Shown: one piece after another, positions 1-5,310 of the stretch | Layout of the letters: every line of letters begins with the position of its first letter | Position numbering within the stretch: position 1 is the stretch's first letter | Assembly (NCBI GenBank): GCA_947468985.1 | Contig: CANINJ010000110.1 | Span: forward strand, 1 to 6,630 | Source of the DNA: Bacteroidota bacterium | Lineage (GTDB): Bacteria > Bacteroidota > Bacteroidia > Flavobacteriales > Flavobacteriaceae | Direction of reading: 5' to 3' | DNA length: 6,630 nt | Position numbers and translations under genes: made by a program | The notes under the pieces: generated by a model | Told to the model about the DNA's origin: nothing | Seen by the model: the letters and a program-made list of their open reading frames with translations, nothing else | The model's database searches: none

Positions 1-675
1 CAAAGCGAGCGGGAAGAAGCGTGGCGAGAAATGGCAAAACAGGTTGCGCACGAAATTAAAAATCCGCTTACGCCAATGCGATTAACGGTGCAAAGTTTCC
101 AACGAAAATTTGATGCAAATGACCCTGATTTAAAACAAAAATTGAACGATTATTCCAAAACATTAATCCAACAAATTGACACGATGAGTTCAGTAGCATC
201 CGCATTTTCAAATTTTGCATCGATGCCAGCGCAACAAAACGAAACGCTAAACGTTGTAAATGTTGTCGAGTTGACGCTTGATATTTTCAACGAAGAATAT
301 ATTGTTTTTGAAAGCGAAGAACAAGTTATAATTTCAAAAATGGATCGTGCACAATTGATTCGTGTGATTACTAATTTAGTAAAAAATGCCATTCAATCAA
401 TTCCTGAAAATCAAGCTGAAAAATCAATATTGGTTTCAGTTAGAAAAGAAGAAAACAATGTTTTAATACTTGTAAAAGATAATGGAATTGGTATTGAGCC
501 TGAAAATATTGATAGAATATTTGAGCCTAAATTCACGACAAAAAATAGCGGAATGGGATTGGGATTAGGAATTATTAAAAACATAATTGAAAATTACAAA
601 GGAACAATTACCTTTGAAACAGAATTTGGAAAAGGTGCAACATTTACGGTTTCGCTTCCAATAATTAACTCATAA
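1..675 (+). CDS. Sensor histidine kinase, C-terminal part (5' end outside window)
   Basis: The reading frame is open from base 1, so this is the last 224 residues of a longer two-component sensor kinase. Numbering from the first codon, the dimerisation/phosphoacceptor helix carries the H-box AHEIKNPLTPM with the phosphorylated His at residue 17. The ATPase domain has the N-box NLVKNA (125-130), G1 box DNGIGI (160-165), F-box FEPKF (174-178) and G2 box GMGLGLG (184-190). All key residues are intact, so the catalytic core should work. The charged stretch before the H-box and the NPLTPMRL H-box resemble NtrY-type kinases; the sensor and membrane segments would lie upstream, so the stimulus cannot be told. 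The ATG at base 31 lies inside the conserved helix and is not the true start. The next gene begins 9 bases after the stop, suggesting co-transcription. No response regulator is visible here. Confidence 0.93.
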   Translation, partial: QSEREEAWREMAKQVAHEIKNPLTPMRLTVQSFQRKFDANDPDLKQKLNDYSKTLIQQIDTMSSVASAFSNFASMPAQQNETLNVVNVVELTLDIFNEEYIVFESEEQVIISKMDRAQLIRVITNLVKNAIQSIPENQAEKSILVSVRKEENNVLILVKDNGIGIEPENIDRIFEPKFTTKNSGMGLGLGIIKNIIENYKGTITFETEFGKGATFTVSLPIINS

Positions 676-684
676 AATAACAAA

Positions 685-1467
685 ATGAACTACGAAAATA
701 TTTTAGTTACTACAGAAATAAATAGCGCATCAGTTACAATAAATCGACCAACAAAATTAAATGCGTTGAATAAAGCAACTATTTTAGAATTGCACGAAGC
801 CTTTAAAACATTAGAAAACAATAAAGAAATTCGAGTAATAATTCTAACTGGAAGTGGCGATAAAGCGTTTGTTGCGGGTGCAGATATTTCTGAATTTGCT
901 AATTTTTCCGTGACTGAAGGCGCCGAATTAGCAGAGCAAGGACAAGCAGTTTTATTTGATTTTATCGAAAATTTAGGAACGCCCGTAATTGCAGCAGTCA
1001 ATGGATTTGCACTTGGCGGAGGATTAGAATTGGCAATGTCTTGTCATTTTAGAGTTGCTTCTGAAAACGCAAAAATGGGATTGCCCGAAGTTTCACTTGG
1101 TGTAATTCCAGGTTACGGAGGAACACAAAGATTGCCGCAATTGGTTGGAAAAGGAAAGGCATTGGAAATGATTATGTCTGCGGGAATGTTAACTGCAGAT
1201 GAAGCAAAAGCCTACGGTTTGGTAAATTATGTAGTTCCACAAGCAGAACTTTTAGAATTCTGTAATAGCATTGGACAAAAAATCGCAAGAAATTCACCAG
1301 TAGCAATAAGCCAAGCGATAAAAGCAATTAATGCCAATTTTAAAGACGGCGTAAATGGATATAAAACAGAAATTGAGGCATTTGGGAAATGCTTTGGAAC
1401 AGCAGATTTCAAGGAAGGAACAACCGCTTTTTTAGAAAAAAGAAAGCCTGATTTCAAAGGGTTATAG
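685..1467 (+). CDS. Enoyl-CoA hydratase/isomerase (crotonase family)
   Basis: This 260-residue protein has the usual length and layout of a soluble single-domain crotonase. Such enzymes typically add water across the double bond of trans-2-enoyl-CoA in fatty-acid or amino-acid breakdown. Visible motifs are RPTKLNAL (21-28), the AGAD loop (64-67) that binds CoA and forms part of the oxyanion hole, and GFALGGGLELAM (107-118). Gly112 is the second oxyanion-hole position and Glu115 the first catalytic Glu. GLPEVSLGVIPGYGGTQRL (132-150) contains the second catalytic Glu, Glu135. Having both glutamates, as in mitochondrial short-chain hydratase, favours true hydratase activity over isomerase or decarboxylase members. 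The substrate is not certain, so no symbol is given. The ATG at 685 follows the kinase stop by 9 bases with no clear ribosome-binding site, which is normal for Bacteroidota. The link to the kinase is probably transcriptional only. Confidence 0.93.
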   Translation: MNYENILVTTEINSASVTINRPTKLNALNKATILELHEAFKTLENNKEIRVIILTGSGDKAFVAGADISEFANFSVTEGAELAEQGQAVLFDFIENLGTPVIAAVNGFALGGGLELAMSCHFRVASENAKMGLPEVSLGVIPGYGGTQRLPQLVGKGKALEMIMSAGMLTADEAKAYGLVNYVVPQAELLEFCNSIGQKIARNSPVAISQAIKAINANFKDGVNGYKTEIEAFGKCFGTADFKEGTTAFLEKRKPDFKGL

Positions 1468-1595
1468 AGCAAAAATCGTTCCGCATCTGACCCTTCATAT
1501 AAAATTCAAGAATAAAAAATAAGTTGTTTTTCAGGTTTTATATTAAAATATTCGATTTGTTCAAAAATGCAACTCGATTTATGAAAAACTAATCA

Positions 1596-1612
1596 TAATT
1601 TTCGTATTTTCG
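1596..1612 (+). promoter_or_regulatory. Possible promoter -7 region for the serine hydrolase gene
   Basis: The gap 1468-1638 is AT-rich and holds no gene. It contains two adjacent near-matches to the Bacteroidota -7 consensus TAnnTTTG: TAATTTTC at 1596-1603 and TATTTTCG at 1605-1612, each one base off. I see no convincing TTG/TTTG -33 element at the expected distance. A promoter is expected here because the gap separates two genes, but the exact site is a guess. I found no strong terminator for the upstream gene pair. A heptamer TCGATTT occurs twice (1552-1558 and 1574-1580), without a clear role. Confidence 0.3.
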
Positions 1613-1638
1613 TTAGAACAATTTACAAACCAATTATT

Positions 1639-2790
1639 ATGAAACATTTAAAGAAAGCCATTTTTATCATCGCCTTATTTCTAATTTCGTTAACCGTTTT
1701 AGCCTACGCTTTTAACGTTGATTATTTAATAAAAGCGATTCGAACAATCTACATTAAAGGACATCAAACTGCATTTTTAGAAGACTACAAAGAATTTGAT
1801 AATGGTACAATTGCCAAAAGCGCTGTTGCTCAACCATGGGCAATTCATAAAAACTACAACAAAATTAAGGCGACACCAGCTTTAGAAGAAATCCATAAAA
1901 AATTAGGAACGGTTGCCTTTTTAATTATAAAAAACGATAGCATTTGGCACGAAAGTTATTATGATGGTTTTGATAAAAATTCAAAATCGAATTCCTTTTC
2001 AATGGCAAAAAGTATTGTTTCTGCTTCTCTTGGAAAAGCAATAATGGAAGGAAAAATCAAAGGTTTAGATCAATTAGTTTCCGATTTTTATCCGCAATTT
2101 AAAGAATGGAAATCGGCGAGAATGACTGTTGGCGATTTGTCTTCAATGTCATCTGGATTAAATTGGGACGAAGCCTATTATAGTCCATTTTCAATAACAA
2201 CTCGCGCTTATTTTACTGACGATTTGAGCAGCGTGATTTTAGGATTAAAAGGCATTGATGCACCAGGAGAAAAATACAAATACTTGAGTGGTAATACCCA
2301 ATTATTAGCGATGATAATTGAAAAAGCAACAGGCGAACATATCCAAAATTATGTTTCAAAGAATTTTTGGAAACCGATGGGAGCCGAAAATGATGCGCTT
2401 TGGCAAACCGATAAAAAAGATGGAATAGTGAAAGCTTTTTGTTGTATTGCGAGTGATGCGCGCGATTTTGCACGTTTCGGAAAACTATACAAACAATACG
2501 GAAAATGGAATGGCAAACAACTTTTAGACAGTACATTCGTTGCAAAATCTATTACGCCAAGATTTAAAGAATCGCCCGAATACGGCTACGGTTGGTGGTT
2601 GAGCGATTACAAAGGAAAAAGAATTTTTTATATGCGCGGTCATTTAGGGCAATATGTAATCGTGATTCCAGAAGACGAATTAATTATTGTTCGTTTAGGA
2701 AATGAAAAAGGGCTGCAAACTGCCAAATCCCCTCATAGTGACGACTTTTTCGTTTACATTGATGAAACCTACAAAATGTTAGGGCAATGA
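1639..2790 (+). CDS. Exported serine hydrolase, class C beta-lactamase fold
   Basis: The 383-residue protein belongs to the broad beta-lactamase/penicillin-binding/esterase family (PF00144 type), near 6-aminohexanoate-dimer hydrolase-like enzymes. Residues 1-24 are a basic start plus a hydrophobic helix ending in AYA, so a signal peptide cut after Ala24 (or an uncleaved membrane anchor) is likely. There is no lipoprotein cysteine, and the enzyme should act in the periplasm. The catalytic SxxK is Ser121-Met-Ala-Lys124. The tyrosine motif is YLSGN with Tyr215, and the KTG-equivalent is HLG at 335-337. The stretch CCIASDARDFARFG (268-281) is typical of this family. All three active-site motifs are present, so it should be active, but the substrate (peptide, ester or amide) cannot be predicted and beta-lactam resistance should not be assumed. 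The stop overlaps the start of the next gene by four bases (ATGA), pointing to translational coupling. Confidence 0.9.
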   Translation: MKHLKKAIFIIALFLISLTVLAYAFNVDYLIKAIRTIYIKGHQTAFLEDYKEFDNGTIAKSAVAQPWAIHKNYNKIKATPALEEIHKKLGTVAFLIIKNDSIWHESYYDGFDKNSKSNSFSMAKSIVSASLGKAIMEGKIKGLDQLVSDFYPQFKEWKSARMTVGDLSSMSSGLNWDEAYYSPFSITTRAYFTDDLSSVILGLKGIDAPGEKYKYLSGNTQLLAMIIEKATGEHIQNYVSKNFWKPMGAENDALWQTDKKDGIVKAFCCIASDARDFARFGKLYKQYGKWNGKQLLDSTFVAKSITPRFKESPEYGYGWWLSDYKGKRIFYMRGHLGQYVIVIPEDELIIVRLGNEKGLQTAKSPHSDDFFVYIDETYKMLGQ

Positions 2791-3500
2791 TAGAAAAACT
2801 CAACTTAGAAAATATCCTGTTTTTAGACATTGAAACAGTTCCTGAAGCTGCCGATTTTAAGGATTTAGATGCCGAAATGAAAGACCTTTGGGGAAATAAA
2901 ACACAATACCAAAGAAAAGATGAATTCAATCCCGAAGAGTTTTATGATCGGGCGGGAATTTGGGCTGAATTTGGAAAAATCGTCTGCATTTCTGTGGGAT
3001 ATTTTATCATAAAAGGAGACATTCGCAACTTTCGTGTGACTTCATTCTTTGGTGATGAAAAGAAAATTCTACTCGATTTCAATAATTTATTAAACAACCA
3101 TTTCAACAAACCGCAACACGTTTTGTGCGGCCATAACGCTAAGGAATTCGACATTCCATTCATCGCAAGAAGGATGATTATTAATCAGATTTCCATTCCA
3201 AACAAACTGAATTTATTTGGGAAAAAACCTTGGGAAATTCCACATTTGGATACCTTAGAATTATGGAAATTTGGCGATTACAAACACTACACTTCCTTAA
3301 AACTTCTAACCAAAATTTTAGGAATTCCTTCACCAAAAGGCGACATCGACGGTAGCCAAGTGGGACACGTTTTTTATGTAGAAAAAGACATCGACAGAAT
3401 TGTGACGTACTGCGAAAAAGACACTATTGCGGTAGCTCAAATTTTCTTGCGATTGCGACGGGAAGAGCTGCTAATTGTTGACGAAATATTGCACGTATAA
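2787..3500 (+). CDS. Predicted 3'-5' exonuclease, PolB-related (DEDDy superfamily)
   Basis: This 237-residue protein matches the stand-alone exonucleases related to the proofreading domain of family B DNA polymerases (COG3298/PF10108 type). Exo I is LDIET with Asp14 and Glu16. Exo II is the GHNAKEFD stretch with Asn117 and Asp122. Exo III is YCEKD with Tyr208 and Asp212. This gives the four acidic metal ligands and the tyrosine that defines the DEDDy subgroup. The segment SLKLLTKILGIPSPKGDIDG (170-189) is also characteristic. No polymerase domain is attached, and the length fits the stand-alone family. It would degrade single-stranded DNA or RNA 3' ends in the cytoplasm; the biological role of this family is poorly known. 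The start at 2787 lies inside the serine hydrolase stop (ATGA). The coupling is clear in the sequence, but a functional link between a periplasmic hydrolase and a nuclease is not obvious. Confidence 0.9.
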   Translation: MIEKLNLENILFLDIETVPEAADFKDLDAEMKDLWGNKTQYQRKDEFNPEEFYDRAGIWAEFGKIVCISVGYFIIKGDIRNFRVTSFFGDEKKILLDFNNLLNNHFNKPQHVLCGHNAKEFDIPFIARRMIINQISIPNKLNLFGKKPWEIPHLDTLELWKFGDYKHYTSLKLLTKILGIPSPKGDIDGSQVGHVFYVEKDIDRIVTYCEKDTIAVAQIFLRLRREELLIVDEILHV

Positions 3501-3556
3501 AAAAGCAAACTGAAAAATCGTCCCTAAAAATGATTGAAATCTTTATGAAATCAAAC

Positions 3557-3587
3557 TTCTTTAAAAAAAGATAATCTCTTATCTTTG
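3557..3587 (+). promoter_or_regulatory. Promoter for the trans-sulfuration gene
   Basis: TATCTTTG at 3580-3587 is a perfect match to the Bacteroidota -7 consensus TAnnTTTG. It lies 14 bases before the ATG at 3602. A weak -33 candidate, TTCTTT, is at 3557-3562, about 17 bases upstream. Initiation a few bases after the -7 element would leave a very short leader of roughly ten bases or less, too short for a riboswitch. The -7 element overlaps an inverted repeat (3567-3586). The rest of the gap 3501-3601 shows no gene and no clear terminator for the exonuclease. Confidence 0.6.
3567..3586. repeat. Perfect inverted repeat over the promoter -7 element
   Basis: AAAGATAA at 3567-3574 and TTATCTTT at 3579-3586 are exact reverse complements separated by TCTC. 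The right arm covers nearly all of the -7 element TATCTTTG. A dimeric repressor bound here would block RNA polymerase, so this is a candidate operator. There is no T-tract after the right arm, so a terminator is unlikely. Arms this AT-rich can arise by chance, so regulation is an inference. Confidence 0.45.
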
Positions 3588-3601
3588 TAAAAAATTGAAA
3601 A

Positions 3602-4747
3602 ATGAAATTCAATACTAAAACAATACACGGTGGACAACACCACGATCCTGCAACTGGAGCCGTAATGCCTCCTGTTTATCAAACCTCAACTTTTGTACAA
3701 ACAAGTCCTGGGCAACCTTTGAACCCTGATTATGAGTACAGTCGCGCTGCAAATCCAACGCGTTCAGCTTTAGAAAACGCCTTGGCGAGCATTGAAAATG
3801 GAACTCGTGGATTAGCATTTTCATCAGGATTAGCAGCAACAGATTGCCTTTTGCGTTCCTTTAAATCGGGCGATGAAATCATTGCAATGGATGATTTATA
3901 TGGCGGAACCTATAGAATGTTTACTCGGATTTATAAAGATTCAGGAATTAAATTTCATTTTGTAGATATGAACGATATTGAAAAATTCAAATCGTTAATC
4001 AATGAAAACACCAAATTAGTTTGGGTTGAAACACCAACAAATCCTTTGATGAAATTGGCGGATATTCAAGAAATTTCGAAAATCACCAAAGAAAAAAAGA
4101 TACTTTTTGCCGTTGACAATACTTTTGCAACACCCTATTTACAAAAACCATTAGATTTAGGCGCGGATATCGTAATGCATTCTGCCACAAAATACCTTGG
4201 CGGACATTCCGATGTAATTGCGGGCGCACTAATTGTGAAAGACGAAGAATTGGGAAGTCAATTGCATTTTCAGCAATTTGCAACGGGCGCAACATTGGGT
4301 CCAATGGACAGTTTTTTGGTTTTACGAGGCATAAAAACACTGCATCTTAGAGTTCAAAGACACTGCGAAAATGGCGGAAAAGTAGCTGAATTTTTAAACA
4401 ATCACCCAAAAATAAAAACAGTTTATTATCCAGGATTGCCAAGCCACCCGTATCACGAAATTGCCAAAAAACAAATGAGCGGTTTTGGCGGAATGGTTTC
4501 CTTCACATTCACATCGGGAAAAAAGGAAGATTCCATTCATTTTCTTGAAAAACTCAATGTTTTCACCTTGGCAGAATCACTTGGTGGCGTGGAATCATTG
4601 GCAAATCATCCCGCTTTAATGACCCACGCATCTATTCCTGAAGACAAACGAAAAGAAGTTGGAATCACCGACGACTTGGTGCGTTTGAGCGTAGGAATTG
4701 AAGATATTGACGATTTAATCGATGATTTAAAACAAGCATTATCCTAA
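3602..4747 (+). CDS. metB: PLP-dependent cystathionine gamma-synthase/lyase
   Basis: This 381-residue protein is a full-length Cys/Met metabolism PLP enzyme. The PLP lysine is Lys197 in SATKYLGGHSDV. Asp172 (VDNTFATP) pairs with the pyridine nitrogen, Tyr100 (DDLYGGTYR) stacks on the ring, and SSGLAA (74-79) with the neighbour-subunit YSR (Tyr46, Arg48) hold the phosphate. Arg361 in LVRLSVGIED is the expected substrate-carboxylate arginine. These enzymes work as cytosolic tetramers in trans-sulfuration, either joining cysteine to an activated homoserine (synthase, MetB) or splitting cystathionine to cysteine (lyase). The C-terminal SLGGVESL block through the end fits both types and reads somewhat lyase-like, so metB is a best guess. 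The ATG at 3602 opens the conserved TKTIHGGQ start. It has its own promoter and a strong terminator downstream and is probably transcribed alone. Confidence 0.88.
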   Translation: MKFNTKTIHGGQHHDPATGAVMPPVYQTSTFVQTSPGQPLNPDYEYSRAANPTRSALENALASIENGTRGLAFSSGLAATDCLLRSFKSGDEIIAMDDLYGGTYRMFTRIYKDSGIKFHFVDMNDIEKFKSLINENTKLVWVETPTNPLMKLADIQEISKITKEKKILFAVDNTFATPYLQKPLDLGADIVMHSATKYLGGHSDVIAGALIVKDEELGSQLHFQQFATGATLGPMDSFLVLRGIKTLHLRVQRHCENGGKVAEFLNNHPKIKTVYYPGLPSHPYHEIAKKQMSGFGGMVSFTFTSGKKEDSIHFLEKLNVFTLAESLGGVESLANHPALMTHASIPEDKRKEVGITDDLVRLSVGIEDIDDLIDDLKQALS

Positions 4748-4770
4748 ATAATTCATTAGAATCACTACAT

Positions 4771-4808
4771 AAAAAAGTCCTGAACACAATAGTTTAGGAC
4801 TTTTTTTT
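4771..4808 (+). terminator. Intrinsic terminator after the trans-sulfuration gene
   Basis: The arms at 4771-4785 and 4792-4806 form a 15-bp stem with one G-U pair around a 6-nt loop. The stem contains AGTCCT/AGGACT and runs into eight T residues (4801-4808). It begins 24 bases after the stop codon at 4745-4747. The A-run at its left side means it could also stop transcription arriving from the right. The inverted-repeat element begins directly at the end of the T-tract. Confidence 0.92.
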
Positions 4809-4843
4809 GGTCGCGCCCTCGTTTATGTCATTGCGTGGTACGA
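4809..4843 (+). repeat. Left terminal inverted repeat of the intergenic element
   Basis: Bases 4809-4843 pair with the reverse complement of 5195-5229 at 29 of 35 positions without gaps. The longest identical blocks are GCCCTCGT and ATTGCG, and GGTACGA is shared at the inner end. The left arm also contains a local hairpin, ATTGC with GCAAT (4830-4834 with 4845-4849). Confidence 0.85.
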
Positions 4844-4882
4844 AGCAATCTCAACATAATTATTTTCTTGTCTTTGTGGGGA

Positions 4883-4897
4883 CGGATTGCAAATCCG
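4883..4897. repeat. REP-like short hairpin
   Basis: CGGATT (4883-4888) and AATCCG (4892-4897) form a 6-bp stem around a GCA loop. The pairing can extend outward to 4880-4900 with one mismatch, and a G-run (4878-4881) lies just 5'. A second ATCCGT at 4902-4907 can pair instead with ACGGAT (4882-4887). The small hairpin next to a G-rich tag recalls REP sequences served by RAYT (IS200-like) transposases. That link is inferred, since no RAYT gene is in the window. Confidence 0.5.
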
Positions 4898-4987
4898 CCC
4901 GATCCGTTGTGGTACATATCCGAGCAGTCGGGGTTCCTCTTTGTTACAGTTTTCGGCTTCCCTGTTAAATTCTATTTCTTCTAAATA

Positions 4988-5180
4988 ACGTGGTCAACCA
5001 CGTCGTGAACTCCGTTTACTACGTTACCCAACGGGGTCAGTGGGGTTAATGACGTGGTCAACCACGTTGTACAACCCAACGAATGGGGTTCTAGACGTGG
5101 TAAACCACGTTATACAACGTGGTTAGTGGGGTAATTGACGTGGTGCACCACGTCCTATAACGTGGTAAGCCAAGTTATTA
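4988..5180. repeat. Palindromic 43-bp tandem repeat array (four units plus a half-unit)
   Basis: Four 43-bp units lie end to end with no indels: 5009-5051, 5052-5094, 5095-5137 and 5138-5180. The third unit matches each of the others at 31 of 43 positions. A related 21-nt half-unit at 4988-5008 leads the array. Each 43-mer splits into a 22-nt half and a 21-nt half. ACGTGGT begins the halves at 4988, 5052, 5095, 5117, 5138 and 5160, with a one-base variant at 5031. The half-unit at 4988 and the 22-nt halves at 5052, 5095 and 5138 contain ACGTGGT-NN-ACCACGT palindromes; the copy at 5137-5154 is a perfect 18-bp palindrome. The 21-nt halves at 5031, 5074 and 5117 instead carry a TGGGGT block. Since 43 is not a multiple of 3 and stops are frequent, the array is not a coding repeat. 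Confidence 0.85.
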
Positions 5181-5194
5181 AGCGTTTGGTTATG

Positions 5195-5229
5195 TCGTAC
5201 CTCGCAATTACCTATACGAGGGCACGCCC
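5195..5229 (-). repeat. Right terminal inverted repeat of the intergenic element
   Basis: This is the partner of 4809-4843, matching at 29 of 35 positions in reverse complement. It is followed directly by an A-rich tract (5230-5241), which is the U-tract of the leftward terminator. The symmetry therefore visually continues into T/A runs on both sides, but those runs are explained by the two terminators. Confidence 0.85.
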
Positions 5230-5234
5230 AAAAG

Positions 5235-5285
5235 AAAAAAACCCTCACATTCAAACTGAATTTATTTCAGTTTCCTGCAAGGGTT
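5235..5285 (-). terminator. Intrinsic terminator after nrdA
   Basis: Read on the minus strand, this begins 25 bases after the nrdA stop codon. An outer stem AACCCT/AGGGTT (5280-5285 with 5240-5245) encloses an inner 8-bp stem (5266-5273 with 5253-5260) around a 5-nt loop. A run of U follows from the A-tract at 5235-5241. The two stems are separated by unpaired bases, so it is a little less compact than the terminator at 4771-4808. Confidence 0.8.
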
Positions 5286-5310
5286 CTCTACTTATATTTA
5301 AAATCGGGTA

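Larger units (their letters stand above)
4809..5229. mobile_element. Non-coding foldback element with terminal inverted repeats (MITE-like or REP-derived)
   Basis: This 421-bp stretch fills the gap between two convergent genes. Its ends are imperfect inverted repeats (29 of 35 positions match). It contains a REP-like hairpin in the left half and a palindromic 43-bp tandem array in the right half. No plausible gene or transposase is inside, so if mobile it must be moved in trans. The left end sequence (CATTGCGTGGTACGAAGCAA) and the CGGATTGCAAATCCG hairpin resemble, from memory, dispersed repeats common in Bacteroidota genomes. I cannot define a target-site duplication. It may be an old insertion or a composite of several repeats. 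The symmetric ends and richer G+C than the flanks are what is seen; mobility is an inference. Confidence 0.6.

Noticed and set aside
31..33. ATG at 31 as the start of the histidine kinase
   Set aside because: The frame is open upstream and the ATG falls six residues before the phosphoacceptor His, inside the conserved dimerisation helix.
1511..1545. Possible terminator after the enoyl-CoA hydratase gene
   Set aside because: Only short A-run/T-run pairing is available with no G+C stem, which is too weak to support.
4825..4968. A 47-codon ORF on the plus strand starting MSLRGTKQS
   Set aside because: It begins inside the terminal repeat, runs across the REP-like hairpin and has no domain or promoter. 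Such peptides are typical by-products of dispersed repeats.
4988..5180. CRISPR array
   Set aside because: The units are contiguous 21/22-nt halves with no unique spacers of 30-40 nt between conserved repeats, and no cas genes are present.
4809..5310. tRNA or other known RNA gene in the convergent gap
   Set aside because: The hairpins do not form a cloverleaf, and no T-loop or acceptor pattern is visible. The structure is repetitive palindromes.
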